Part shown: in pieces, positions 22,658 to 34,701 of the stretch
Position numbering within the stretch: the first letter of the stretch is position 1
Layout of the letters: each line of letters begins with the position of its first letter
The notes under the pieces: model-generated
The model's database searches: none
What the model saw: only the letters and a program-made list of their open reading frames with translations
What the model was told of the DNA's origin: nothing
Translations under genes and position numbers: made by a program
Origin: Heterodera schachtii
Taxonomy: Eukaryota; Nematoda; Chromadorea; Rhabditida; Heteroderidae
Direction of reading: 5' to 3'
Assembly: GCA_023374025.1 (NCBI GenBank)
Contig: SIJG01000040.1
Location: forward strand, 980,871-1,044,870
DNA length: 64,000 nt

Positions 22658-22852
22658 CAGGGCTGCACGAACTTAAAAAAAAAAAAAATTTCGTATACGA
22701 AAACGAAATGAAAAAGGGCCTTCTATACGAAATCGAAACACGAAAACCAAAAATAAAATTTTGAAAACCGAAAACGAAACACGAAAACGAAACTAAAAAA
22801 GTGCCAAAAATGTAGGACGAAACGAAAACGACACGAAATTCGTGCAGCCCTG
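22658..22852. mobile_element. hAT-like MITE, 195 bp, with paralogous empty site
   Basis: Terminal inverted repeat CAGGGCTGCACGAA / TTCGTGCAGCCCTG, target duplication CTTCCGCC at 22650-22657 and 22853-22860. The interior is made of repeated CGAAAACGAAA(C). A duplicated segment near 21108 has a single CTTCCGCC without the insertion. Confidence 0.85.
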
Positions 22853-23019
22853 CTTCCGCCCATCTGTTTCCCTATTTTGTCTACAATTTTCCCCTTTTTT
22901 TCAATCCATTTTAAGTGCATATTTCATTTTTGTAAATCTCTTACCGCTAAATAAATTGGGTTAGTTTTTAATTTCAATTTTTTGAAAATCTTAAATTAAA
23001 ATTATAAAAAAAAAACGCT

Positions 23020-23098
23020 AAATGGCCTTCTCCAATGGTTGTGCCGTGCCGTTTCTTCGAAGTCGGACGAGTTTTTCAACAATTTTTAATAATCGCTA
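23020..23098 (-). pseudogene. Fragment of chemoreceptor last exon
   Basis: CCAATGGTTGTGCCGTGCCG, then TTTCTTCGAA and CGGACGAGTTTTTCAACAATTTTTAAT. This matches the middle of the last exon of the Sre-like genes (31510-31580) with many changes. It is a small degenerate duplicate. Confidence 0.6.
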
Positions 23099-23138
23099 CG
23101 AATTTTTGGTTAAAAAATAAGTCTTCTTAAAAACAATG

Positions 23139-23210
23139 TTGTGGTTTAGTGGTGCAAATTGCAATTTGCTGATATGATTTCATTATGTGTTCGATCCCAT
23201 ATGTCCGCGC
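23139..23210 (+). repeat. tRNA-like sequence (degenerate tRNA or SINE head)
   Basis: TGGTTTAGTGGTGCAAA resembles an A box, and GTGTTCGATCCC some 40 bp downstream resembles a B box, with a T-rich tract after it. I cannot fold a convincing cloverleaf, so I do not call a functional tRNA. Confidence 0.35.
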
Positions 23211-23737
23211 TTTATTTTCTTCCAATTTTAATCATTTAAATTACTGTTTTAATTATTATTTTTAAATTTCTAATATTCAAACTCTCCAAATAAGCACAAA
23301 TCACAACTCTAATAAAAATGAAATAGAAGAAGTTTTGGTGCAAAATTGGAAAAAAATGTATAAAAACATTATAAATTTACTCAATTTTCAATTTTCCCGG
23401 CCTCGCCCTATGGGCACCGCCGTCGGATGTCAATCCTTTAGGTATTTTTAAATTCATAAAAATAAAAGTAATATTGGAGCAAAATCTAGTACTTTCTAAT
23501 TTGTCACCCGCCCCTCTGCAATTAAAAAAAAATTTGTTTGGGCCTAATTGTGAAATTTTCGATTTTGCTTTGGCATTTAATAAAAAAATTTTCCTTAAAA
23601 ATGCTAAAATATGTACGAAAATGCTAAAAAATTCCAAAATATGTACCAAATATATATAAAAAGCCCGAAATATGTAAAAAAAAAAAAATTATCCAGGAAA
23701 AAATATGTATTTACATAAAATTCCCAGGCCTACTGAT

Positions 23738-23961
23738 TAGGGATGTGCGAAAATATCAAAAAAATCTCCGTATATGAAAACAAAACGAAAAAGGGCATTC
23801 AATACGAAAACAAAACCCGAAACGAAAAATTTTGGTGGACGAAAACGAAACACGGAAACGAAACTCAAAAAGTGCCGAAAATATAGAACGAAACGAAAAC
23901 CTCAAAAAGTGCCGAAAATATAGAACGAAACGAAAACGAAACGAAATTTCGTCCATCCCTG
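23738..23961. mobile_element. hAT-like MITE, 224 bp
   Basis: Ends TAGGGATGTGCGAAA...TTTCGTCCATCCCTG with target duplication CTACTGAT at 23730-23737 and 23962-23969. The interior is a CGAAAACGAAAC multimer and includes a 39-bp tandem duplication near 23865-23935. Confidence 0.8.
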
Positions 23962-23969
23962 CTACTGAT

Positions 23970-24732
23970 CACGAATCTGAATTTTAAACGATAAACCTAC
24001 GTCAGATCCGTGATCACCATCAAAAATTAACCGAGAAAAAATTTCAAGGGGGCGGCTGACAAAACCCGGAAGTATCCAAAATCTGGCAATAAGTTTTTTA
24101 AATTTCAAAAAAAATTTTCAGGCCGTTCCTGTCGCAATTTAAGACTTTTATAAATGAACATCCTTGAGCCCCACATCCGCTTTTCCACCTACTAGAATCT
24201 CATTTCCCTCAGTATGGGGACACAAATTAAAAATTGTATTTTTTAAATTATGAATAAAAAGGAAAATTCTCATTTTTAAGGCATTTATTGGAAAAATCAT
24301 TTTGGGAAATTGTCCTGTAAAATATATATGAAAATTAATAGGTAAAATTTAGCATAAATTTTGTTGTTTTCATTTCCTTTAGCAATTTGAAATTGAAAGG
24401 GTTGACCAATTTTCGCCTTCAATTTTTGGCATTTTTTATAATGACAAAAAATGTATTCATAAAATTAAAAAATTAATTATTTTTTTAATGATTATTTTTT
24501 ATTTTTTGCAAAATAAAATTATTTTAATTCTACTGATGTTATTAGATTTATTTTATTTTTTACTCTACTGTGAGCTTTTTCATTGGTGCTGATTAATGTT
24601 TTCATTTAATTTTTCTACTTTGCAATATAATTCCAAAAATTATAATTTTATTCATTTCATTTTTAAGAATTTATACAAATATACAATTTTTTACATTTAA
24701 AATAATTTAATCGCTTTATTTTTCATAGAAAT
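23970..24732. other. Intergenic; promoter region of HTH copy 3
   Basis: AT-rich. From about 24400 it is similar to 35165-35580 and, on the opposite strand, to 51330-51660, the upstream regions of copies 6 and 10. No gene. Confidence 0.5.
24582..24588 (+). promoter_or_regulatory. Shared upstream motif ATTGGTG (HTH copy 3)
   Basis: ATTGGTGCTGATTAATG, 145-150 bp upstream of the start codon. Copy 6 has ATTGGTGGTGATTAATG in the same relative place. Confidence 0.35.
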
Positions 24733-25901
24733 ATGAAAATTGACATCTTATTACTACTATGTCTATTCATGATCAAAAATACAATTGATCAAACTGTGTC
24801 TGTGAAAATAAAGCAATCGAAAGGATTTGAATGAAATATTTGGCGAAGGATGGGAGAAAAATGTGGAGGAAAATGGAAGAGATCAAACTGATCAAAGTGG
24901 GACAATTGGACAACGACAAAATGACGACAAAAATAAGACAAAAAATGGCAAAAAAAGTGAGTCAAAAATATTGACAGGACAATTTGATCAAAAATTTGAT
25001 GAAAATTTGGAAGTTAATGAAGAATCGGCAAGCGAAGGTGATCAAATGGAACAATTGTCAGAAAATATTGGACAAATATCTGATCATTTTTCAAGTGAAA
25101 AACAAAAAAGAGAAATTGTTGAAAAATTCCATAAAATAAAAGAGAAAATTAAGCAAATGGGAAAGAAACATTCAAGCAAAGAATGGATTAAAATTGAAAG
25201 AAAAATCGTACAAAAATTGGGTGTTAATTATGGGAAAATTTACGAATGGAAAAGGGAATTTGGACTTATAATTAAAAACAGTTATTCGGATGAGGAAAAG
25301 CATAAAATATTAAAGCAATTTGATCAAATAAATGGCAAAATAAAAAAGAAATTAAATGAAAAATTGGAGGGAAAAAGAGAAAAATGTAAAAAATTAATAG
25401 CAAAACATTTGGGCATAAATATCAAAACAATTTATAAATGGAAGAACCAATTAAAAAATGGAGAATTGGAGAAAATTCAAAAAACTGATGATGAAAAAAG
25501 AGAAATTGTTGAAAAATTCTTTAAATTAAAAAATGAATTTATGCAAAATGGAAAACATTCACGGAAAGAATGGAAAGAATTTCATGCAAAATTTAAGCAA
25601 ATGTTTGATGTGGGTTATAGAACAATTGAAAGATGGGCCAAAAAATTTGGCATTAATCAAAAGGATTCAAAAGGTTAAATAGTTAAAGAATTTAATTTAA
25701 TTTAATTTTTAATTTACAGTGTTAAAAGTTTACACAAATGTTGAAAGAATGGAAAAGATGAAACAATATTATCAATTGAAAAGCCAAAATCCAAAGCTCA
25801 CTGATCGAAAAATGAGCGAAATTTTGAACATTTCAAAACGATCATTAGTAAGATACAAATCAGAAACCAAAGGAAAAGCAAACAAATTTAGTATACAGTA
25901 G
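24733..25901 (+). pseudogene. Secreted tandem-HTH gene, copy 3 (one frameshift after signal peptide)
   Basis: The start at 24733 gives a signal peptide (MKIDILLLLCLFMIKNTI) and the KGF block. An extra A in GGATTTGAATGAAAT, where copy 6 has GGATTTGATGAAAT, then ends the frame at 24832. Beyond that base the frame is open to the donor at 25674, with modules 1-3 (VNYG, INIK and VGYR tetrads). Exon 2 (25720-25901) gives module 4 (EILNISKRSLVRYKSE) and a normal stop. A single base separates this copy from an intact gene, so an assembly error is possible. Confidence 0.75.
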
Positions 25902-26079
25902 TCGGTCATAGCCTCTCCCACAGGAAAATTAAGGACTCTAATTATTTGGAAATTGAAAAATCTAAATATTTTAGGGTTTTTTTTTGTAAATCTTTTTCTC
26001 TTACAAATTCATTTGTTTAAAATGTTCTACTGTTTACACAAAATTATAATTGCTTTTAATAAATATTCAGTCTTATTAT

Positions 26080-26544
26080 TAGGGCTACGATTTATAGTTG
26101 CTAAAAAGTGCCAAAATATTTAATTTTTAGTTTCTAAAAAAGCCCAAAAATAGTTGCTAAAAATGGGTAAATAGTTGCTAAAAGCTTTCAAATTTAGGGG
26201 TATAAAATGAGAAAATTATTCAAAAAGTAAAAAAATTAGGCCAAATCAGTATTGAGCTAAATAATTTATATAAATAAATAAATTTGTAGATGAATTGTTG
26301 AGAACTTTTTCATTTCTTAGGGGCGCATTTTTGAAAATTTTCGGGTCGATTCTGGGTGTTTTTAAGTCGTTTCTTAGGGGGTGTATTTTTCGTTTTTTTT
26401 GCATTTTTCAACAAATTTTGGCAAAATGCCAAAATAGTTGAAAATAGTTTTTTTCAAATTTTATAGTTTTTAGTTGCTTTCGTGCATTTCAGGCTACGTG
26501 AAGCTCAAGAAAAAATAGTGAAAAAACTATAAATCGTAGCACTA
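26080..26544. mobile_element. hAT-like MITE, 465 bp
   Basis: Ends TAGGGCTACGATTTATAG / CTATAAATCGTAGCACTA, target duplication CTTATTAT at 26072-26079 and 26545-26552. The interior repeats ATAGTTGCTAAAA-like words in both orientations. Confidence 0.8.
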
Positions 26545-26579
26545 CTTATTATTGACACATTTTCTGCACACATAAAATT

Positions 26580-26965
26580 TTATGGGTCGTTATTTATCAT
26601 TTTGTGCGTTATTTTAAAAATCCATCAAAATAAAATTTAAAAAAATTTGCTTATAATTTTATTCGAAAGCAACCAAATTTTTAATCCTTGAATTTTTTTT
26701 TCGATAGCCCTAAATGATATCTCTAATTGCCTCTAAATTTTCCAAAAAATTTTGTTAACTTTCAAAAAAGTTATGGCCAAAAATGTTTGAATAACAAGCT
26801 TTTTTGGATAAATTTTTTGAAACTTAATGAAATTTTGCTGATTGATAGATAGAGGAACAATTAGGGCTATCGAATGATAAAAAGAATTAAAAATTTTGTT
26901 GCATTTGAGCAAAGTTATATATAAATGTTGCGTTAAAATTTTTCATATGATGGGTTTTTAAAGAA
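26580..26965. repeat. Degenerate foldback related to 2207-2975
   Basis: Begins GGGTCGTTATTTATC and ends GATGGGTTTTTAAAGAACGG. It contains the family words TTATGGCCAAAAATGTTTGA and TAGGGCTATCGAATGAT. It is diverged and I see no clear target duplication. Confidence 0.5.
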
Positions 26966-27486
26966 CGGCATTGAAATGTTTTTTTTATATTATTCAAATT
27001 CAATCGACAAAAAAAAATTCGAAAAATATAATAAATTATAATAAAAAGCTAAATGTCGCAAAATTAGGCGCTAGGTCGATCCACAAAAAAAAAACTCAGT
27101 GTGGTCGATCCACAAAAACTCAGTGATTGATAATATAATTAAATTGAATTATATAAATCGGTGTGTTAATGAATTTAATTATACGATTAGAATCTAAATA
27201 TAAATTAAAAAAGAAAAAAGAATATAATAAAAATAGTAGCTTCAAATTTTTTCATCCATTTATTTATTTCGGAAGCATTTTAAAATGGCTCAATCAAATC
27301 CGATAATCTTGGTATCATTCGAAAGGTCTTTACATACTCTATTAGCCTTACAAAAAGCAAAAAGATTTTCGAACATTTAAAAAATTTATTAAGAAAAAGC
27401 TTCAAAAATATCGATTTCTTAGTTTCATATTATAACTTTTTTTTATAATTGTCTAATTGCCAAGCAATAGCTTTTTAAAGGGACTT

Positions 27487-27640
27487 TCTATGGCATGATG
27501 TGCCAATGCCAAAATGCAAATGGATTTGCACCGTTCCATGCGCCACCAAAGGGCATATTTTTATGATTCGATGCTAATATATCATCATATTTGCTACATG
27601 TTACATATAAAACGCAATTAATTTTGTTCTAAAGTTCGAA
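27487..27640 (+). pseudogene. Duplicated last exon and 3' UTR of the SAPCD2-like gene
   Basis: TGGCATGATGTGCCAATGCC, then TGCACCGTTCCATGCGCCACCAAAGG and TTTTTATGA, align with 13172-13252. The similarity continues into the 3' UTR (ATTTGCTACATGTTA, AAAACGCAATTAATT). There is no upstream exon. It is a stray duplicated fragment about 14 kb from its source. Confidence 0.75.
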
Positions 27641-27914
27641 AATGTTAACATTTTTTTTACATTTTAAAAATAATTTTAACAATTTTTTAGCGAAAATTTT
27701 TCAAAAAAAAAATTAATTTTATTGGTGTATGTTTGTTTGAATTTATAAGTCAATTGCCTTGGAGGTTATTTTCGTTCTTAATTCTTTTTGGATTCATTAA
27801 ATAATTTGGGCTAAAAATTCCAAAAATAATTTAGCAAAAAAAAAGCATTAAAAATTCGAAATTAGCTGAAAAAGTACATAAGTGTCGACAGCGGAAATTT
27901 TTCTATATCTTATA

Positions 27915-28530
27915 AATTGGGCTGCAAATTATATGGAAATCCATATTTTTTTTTCCTGGACTGTGGGGGGCCTGAAACGCACGAAAAACATGTTTTTTTT
28001 TTAAATCTTGGTTTGAAGCTTCTAGGATGGATTTCTATATTCATATTTTCCACATTTTTCCATATTTCGCGATTTATGTCCATATTTCCATATTTATTCA
28101 TATTTGGCATTTTTATCCATATTTTATGTCCATATTTTGGCATTTTTTCCAAAAAAAAAACCCTATTAGAACGGCCTCCATCAGCTAAATTTGCGTTTTT
28201 GACCCCCTAAAGACCAGAAAATTTTCCAAAAAATAATTATTTAAAAGGATTTTCATATTGAATAAATTTAAATTTTCTCAAAAATGGTTAATTTATGTCA
28301 AAAATAAGCAAAAAAGTGAAAAATTCGCTATTCGGGTTGATTTTTCGTTAAAATGAGTGAATTTTCAGCTTTAACGTGTGTTTTTTCTTCTAAAATGATT
28401 TTTAATGCCGTATTTAACCATTTATGAAAGTTTTACGTTACATTTAGTAAACTTGAAGAAATTTTGAGAAGTTAGACCGTCAATTTGAGAAAATTTATAT
28501 CCATATTTTTGCAGCCCTATTTATAAATTT
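27915..28530. repeat. CATATTT-rich dispersed repeat, copy A
   Basis: Begins GGGCTGCAAATTATATGGAA and contains an array of TCCATATTT/GTCCATATTTTGGCAT words (28040-28150). The same organisation and text recur at 45865-46515, and a short version in the other orientation at 50185-50300. It is an interspersed repeat, not a gene. Confidence 0.6.
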
Positions 28531-28675
28531 TATTTTTAGGGTTGGTTTTCATGTTTTTTCGCTGAATTTTTGCAGAATTTTAAACCGGGCGAGAGGGAGA
28601 GGGAGGCGTGGGGGTCACTTATTGCATTTTAGCATCTTTAGGTGGGAGCGGGGAAGGAAATAAATTTCCAAATAC

Positions 28676-28795
28676 CGTATTTACTCGATTAGAACCCCCC
28701 TCTCGATTAGAACCCCCCTAAAGAATAAACCCCCCCTCACTGAGGGGGGTTGAACAATAGAGCCCTCGGGGGCTATAATCGAGAAAATACGATAT
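28676..28795. repeat. TACCGTATTTACTCGATTA foldback repeat
   Basis: Ends ACCGTATTTACTCGATTA and TAATCGAGAAAATACG, with a C-run/G-run interior (ACCCCCC...GGGGGG). Same family as 53216-53338. Confidence 0.6.
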
Positions 28796-28838
28796 TTGCC
28801 TATTAATAAAATCAAGCAAATTGAAAATGAAACACTTT

Positions 28839-28870
28839 TTTGTCCTGATATATCTATGTTTAAGGACAAA
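28839..28870. promoter_or_regulatory. Conserved inverted repeat upstream of HTH copy 4
   Basis: TTTGTCCT (28839-28846) and AGGACAAA (28863-28870), the same spacing as upstream of copy 2; the flanking 100 bp are also nearly identical. Confidence 0.35.
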
Positions 28871-29023
28871 TAAGAAAAACCAGGACATTTGTGAGCTATA
28901 AATTTATAAATATGATGGAATATTCGTGGCAAAACCAAATTAAACAACAAAATAATTATTACATTTATTCATTTTACAGAATTACAGAATTATTTCTTAC
29001 ATAGTTCTATAATTTTATCAAAT

Positions 29024-30155
29024 ATGAAAATTATAAAATTATTACTAATTATAGTGATCAAAAATGCATTTGATCAGACTGTGTCGGTGAAAATAAATCA
29101 ATCAAAAGGATTTGATCAAATATTTGGCCAAAGATGGGACGGCGGAGCCGAAGAAAACATCTGTAGAATTGATCAAATAATTCATGGAGAAACTGCCGAA
29201 CAGAATCAAAATGATCAACAATTTGATCAAGTTTTTGATGAATTGGAAGTGAAAAAAGAGGAAAGTGAAGAAATGTCCACAAACAGTGACCAATTGAAAC
29301 AATTGCCAGAAAATATTGGACAAATTTCTGATCAAATTCGAATTTTAAAGGACAAACAAAAGAGGGAAATTGTGGAAAAATTTCATAAAATAAAAGAGAA
29401 AATTAAGCAAAAAGGAAAGAAATATTATTCTGTAAAAGAATGGAATAAAATTGAAAGAAAAATTGCCACAAAATTAGGTGCAAATCAAAAGAAAATTTAC
29501 AAATGGAAAAGAGAATTTGGAATGATGATCAAAAACAGTTATTCGGATGAGGAAAAAGCTTGAAATATTAAAGCAATTTGATAATTTATATGATAAATTA
29601 AAAATGAAATTAAATGAAAAATTGGAGGGAAAAAGAGAAAAATGTAAAAAATTAATAGCAAAACATTTGGGCATAAATATCAAAACAATTTATAAATGGA
29701 AGAACCAATTAAAAAATGGAAAAACTATGAAAAATCAACAAATTGATGATGAAAAAAGAGAAATTGTTGAAAAATATTTTAAAACAAAAAATGAATTTAT
29801 GCAAATTGGGAAACATTCACGGAAAGAATGGAAAGAATTTAGAGCAAAATTAATCAAATATTTGGTGTGGATTATTCAACAATTGAAAGATGGGCCAAGA
29901 AATTTGGCATTAATCAAAATGTTTCAAAAGGTAAAATTTAAATATTTTTCTCCCATTTTTAAATTATTTTTTATATTTTTAGGTCGTAAAGTTTTCAAAA
30001 TTGCTGAGAAAATTGACAAGATGAAGCAATATTATAAGATGAAAAAACAAAATTCAGAGCTCACCGACCGCGAAATTGCCGCAGAATTGGGAATTCCAAG
30101 AAGCTCATTATAGAAATACAAATCCAAATTAATGGGCGAAGCAAAGAAATTTTGA
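29024..30155 (+). pseudogene. Secreted tandem-HTH gene, copy 4 (two frameshifts, one nonsense)
   Basis: Signal peptide (MKIIKLLLIIVIKNAFDQTV), KGFDQIFGQRW, DQ-rich region, and module 1 (ANQK). An extra A in the run at 29556-29560 closes the frame after EEKA. Module 2 (INIK) continues in another frame. A missing A near 29851 shifts module 3 (VDYS). In exon 2 (29983-30155), TAC has become TAG in IPRSSLY. The splice sites remain (29931 and 29981-29982). The upstream region matches copy 2 closely. Confidence 0.8.
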
Positions 30156-30339
30156 AAATTATAAATCAGGGCAAGATTTTGACTGAAAACAAAATCGTAA
30201 AAGTCAAGGAATTACAATTGAAAATGAAAAAAAAAACATAAATTTTTTAATGCTTTTAATATAAAAGATACGAATTTTTATAAAAATTTATTAAATTTTT
30301 TGGCAAGTTTTGTCCATTTTTTTATAGTGATTTGTGTCT

Positions 30340-30540
30340 ATTTATGATAAAGAAAATCATTGTGCAAGAAATAAAACTTGGTAAAATATGGTACTTTTGC
30401 ACAATATTGTGTTATAATACCAGAATGGAAATTCATTGCCAAAATAAATGTAATAAAAACGGTGATAAAATGGCACAAAAAATTGGGTGCCAATTGTCGG
30501 CCCGTCCGAATATTTGCATTTAACTAAAATTAAATGCAAA
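30340..30540 (-). pseudogene. Fragment of chemoreceptor exon 4
   Basis: Matches exon 4 of the Sre-like genes (TCGGACGGGCCGACAATTGG, then CACCCAATTTTTTGTGCCATTTTATC), ending after the ACCAAGTTTTATTTC part. It includes the acceptor side but has no other exons. Confidence 0.7.
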
Positions 30541-31407
30541 ACATATTAATGGCTGAATAATTTTTTTGATTCCATATTTTTTACAATAAATTTTTACAAA
30601 AAATAAAATTTCCAAAAATTCTCTTTTCAATTACGTCAAAGAGTTGGTTGGTAAGCAATTTTTTTTAATTTTTTCTTCTATATTAATTATTTTGTTTTAA
30701 AGAATCACCACGCAAAATAAAATTTATTTATATTTTTTAAACAATTTCGAAACTTCGGAAACCCCAAAAAAAAAACATATCGCACATATTTCAGGGTTTG
30801 GCACATATTTTGGCATTTTTGAGAAAAAACATGTAGAAAAATACAAGAAAATTGAAAAACACCCCTAAATTTTGTGGGCGAAAAAAATAAAGAATAAAAA
30901 ATTTCATAGATTTTTATGCATAAAGAAATTGGATTTTCCCAATTTTTAGCACATATTTTCGCTCATATTTAGCAAACATTAATTGAGTTTAATTTTTCAT
31001 CAATAATTGGAAAATTTAAAAAACAAAAAAAAAATCTTAGAAAATTTTAATTAAAAATTTTCAAAAAAAATCTTAAAAATTAGAATTAACTTTTATTCTC
31101 TTCTACCGAAAAATCAAAAAGATTGAAAGCTTTCTATAAATATTCAATCCGATAATTTTGTATATTTGAAAACGATATAAATTATTTGCGTCATTATAAT
31201 TTTTCACAGTTTCTAACGAATATTATTTTCAAAAAATCAAGATTTCATTCTTGAAAGTTTTATCCTATTTAAAATTTATTGATTTTCTTTATACAATTCG
31301 AATTTCATGCGCGAGATTTTCTGTGTAATTATCACCGCTAATTATTTTTTCAATAAAATTTTATGAAATTTTCTCGGATTTTCTTCAATAAAGTTCAAAT
31401 TTCCTTT
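30541..31407. other. AT-rich intergenic stretch
   Basis: No gene or clear repeat seen, apart from poly-A/T tracts. Confidence 0.5.
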
Positions 31408-33357
31408 TCATGATCTGTTGTCCCCCCAAGCTGAGGCCAATTGCTTAAAGTACGCTTCTTTGTCCTGCTTTTCTTGCTGAATTCGTTCACTAATTGGCCG
31501 TCCGTCGGTGTCCAATGGTTGTGCCGCCATTTCTTCGAATGGCAAAACGACGGACGAATTCCGAAACAATTTTTTAATGACTGCTAATGACGCCTTGGCT
31601 TTTCTGTTCAGCAATGGATGATAACTAAAATTAAACTAAATATTAATAGTTTCAAAATGTATTGAAATAATATTTAAGATACCATTGAGAAATAAATTAT
31701 TTTAATTTAAAAGTTAATTGATTTGATTCTCAAGAGTTACTACTGTAGTTGTTTTTCAAAAAAGCTACTGTAATTTTCCCATTGAATGATCCCAGGCAAC
31801 AATAAATTGTCTATGTAGAAAAGCGGTTACGGTAAATCAGTGGTTTTTTACAGTGTCTTATCAAAATTTATTGGATTTTTGCGGTGGAAAAATGGAATAT
31901 TGTATACGGTAACTCTGTTTCAATTTCCACTTTTCATGGTAAGAAAAAAATAAACCCTAATTTCCTGTTTTTTTTTCTCACCAAGGAGGTAAAATTTAAT
32001 TAGCCAAATACTAATTTTAAAAAAATAATAAAAAAAGTGTAATAAATTAATTATAATTACCAAAGCATTGCAACGGGAAGAGCAAGGTCATTGAAAGCAT
32101 GTGCAAGAAACAAAACTTGGTAAAATAACAATATATTTTCAACATTTGTTATAATTCCGAATTGAAGATTCATTGTCACAATAAATGAAAGAAAAACGGC
32201 GATAAAATGGCACAAAAAATTTGGTGCCAATTGTCGGCCCGTCCGAATATTTTCATTTAACTAAAATTAATTATTTAAAATGTTTTAAAAATAGTAAAAA
32301 AATATTGACTTTTTAATACATAATTAAAAATTAAGCGAATTTTTTTTAATATTTTATTGAAAATTGAGTTTTTCAACATATCTCAAAATAATAATCCAAA
32401 GAATTTATTAAATAAATAAATCTTTTTTTCGTTTTATTTTACCTGATACCGAACAGATAATTGTTGATTTTTACTATTGCCATGACGTAAATCAAACAAT
32501 TTCTGATTAAATTTTGTGATCAATGAAAAAATCTAAAAAGAAAAATTATAATAAATTAAATTTTTAAATTTTTATCTTACAAAAATTTCGATTAAACTGG
32601 CGATCATTGCTCCGATGTAAAGACCCTCAAAAATATTTGTAAATGCAAACGATGGATCCAACACAAACAATTGATAAATTGTTAATGCCAAACAGAGGAT
32701 GCATCTTTAAAACGGATAATAAATTAATTAGATTAATAATTAATTAATTTTGAAATAAATATTTAATTAATTAATTAATATCAAAGTTAATTACTCAATG
32801 ATGAGGAAAAAAGAGATTCATTTTAAACTTTTTACACCTTATTCATCAAAAACAACAATTATATGTATGTATTAAAGAACAAACTAATATTACAGTAATA
32901 AATTCAATTAAAATGAAAAATAATATTTTACCGTAATTGACAGCCAAAGTGCCGTAAATGTCCAACTACGGTATCTCTCATAAGTGTCCACATAAACAGT
33001 TGCATAAATTCGCTCCACAATAAGCACATGGCCTGCCATGTTGTTGAATGTCAATGCCGCAGTTGAAGCGCCAGAGATAAAATTTGGCGGCAACAAAAAA
33101 ATATTTTTCGCCACAAAAATTTGGGTAATTAACATAAAGGCACGGGGCCACAAATTCATCATTATGCCAAACAGTTGGGCCAACAGAATGCCCTTAAGGT
33201 TTCGGTGAAGAATGGAAGTTTTGTATACAATTGAAGCGCAGAATGCCACGATTGGAATTGTCGGAATGAATGTGCCAAGTTCCAAAAATGCCATGGCATA
33301 AGCAGCGAAAATGGCGGGGCCGTTGATCTCGGTGCCGTTTGAAGATGCTTCAGCCAT
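31408..33357 (-). pseudogene. Sre-like seven-transmembrane chemoreceptor, copy A (frameshift in exon 2)
   Basis: Exon 1 33357-32932, exon 2 near 32702-32579, exon 3 near 32543-32453, exon 4 near 32270-32067, exon 5 near 31623-31408. Exon 1 codes for TM1-TM3 and the start of TM4, with VLIVERIYATVYVDTYERYR, the ER...YE signature of nematode Sre receptors. Exon 3 has LSVRYQ, exon 4 has ENIRTGRQLAPNFLCHF, and exon 5 starts YHPLLNRKAK. Exon 2 begins ATGCATCCTCTG where copy B has ATCATCCTTTG, a one-base insertion that shifts TM4-TM5. The other exons are intact. It is an inverted duplicate of 47237-49141. Confidence 0.75.
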
Positions 33358-34701
33358 TTCAAAGAAAATTTGAATATTTTCGTCGGACAATTCGCCAAAA
33401 AATGATTTTAAATATTGCTCTAGACAAGATTTGAAAAGGGATTTAAAAAAAAAAATAAATTTTTTGAAAATTTAATTTCTCAAAAAATAATAAAAATCTT
33501 TTTTATACTTCTTAAAGAAATCCAAATTTAAATAATTGTGCAAAGGAAAATTCACACATGCACGAAAGAAATGCTAATATAAAAGAAAATGAAATTATTA
33601 CCATTCGGACTAAGCCTTGGTTTTCTGTATAGGAGATTTAAGAAAATTTAAAGCCAAACTCTCAATTAAGGATAATTATATTTCGTTTTTTTTTTGATAA
33701 TTATGAATTCAATTTAAAGCTAAACTGTCAATTAAGCATAATTTTATTTGGTCTTTTTGATAATTATGAATTCAATTTAAAGCCAAATCTGTCAATTAAG
33801 CATAATTTAATTTGGACATTCCTTCACAAATGCAAATAAAATTATAATAAAACTTTCTTTTGTCTCAAAAATAATTTAATAAAGGCAAGCCGAATTTAAT
33901 TGGAGCATAATTAAATGGATTGATTGGTAATTGGTAAAACCAAATCATTATGTCATTTTTAAATGAATTTGAAATTATAATTCGTCATTTAAATTAGAAA
34001 GAGTATTTTTGGCGCCACAAATGACGTAAAATGTAAAAATTATTTGATTTTTTTTATATTTTAAAAATTTTCTTATGGAAAAAAATAAATTTTTTGGTGC
34101 AACAAATAGAATCAATTTCTGTAATTTTTAAAAAATTAAAACATATTAGGCCAATACAAATATATAGGATATAAAAAAAATTTCAATAAGAATATTTTAA
34201 ATGAAAATTTTTTAATTGGGCGTATAAAAAACCATCAAATGAAAATTTTTACAAACATTACCCAAACTTTGCTCAAAAACAACTAAATTTTTGATTCTTG
34301 AGATCATTCGATAGCCCTAGGTCTTTTCTAATAGCCCGAAAAATTTCAAAAAATTTCGTTAAGTTTTACTCGAGGTGACCTTTGCATCATTCTATAACCT
34401 TTTTTTCATCAGAGCAATGAGAAATTCTCGCCAATACTAAAGAATGGGGGGTCCCTAATTTAACCTTTTTTTTTATTTTCGGCTCAAAATCTGTTTACGG
34501 GGGTTTCGAGAGTGCTGATTACGAATCTGAACTCAGAGTTGCCCAATTCCGAATCCCGGATCCGAATTCGAACAAAAAGTTGAAATGTCTTTTGAGTGCT
34601 TTTTATAGTGCGGTCACTTGGGTCCCAGCTGAGTTTGGCACTCCAATTCCGGCACTTTTTCAGCCTGAAAAAGGGCAAGCGCGCCCTTAATTTTATCTTT
34701 T
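33358..34701. other. Intergenic, with degenerate repeats
   Basis: Includes three tandem-like repeats of TTTAAAGCCAAACTGTCAAT (about 33640-33810, period about 65) and a piece of the 2207-type foldback near 34213-34380. A CGAATCCCGGATCCGAATTC patch lies near 34550. No gene. Confidence 0.5.
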
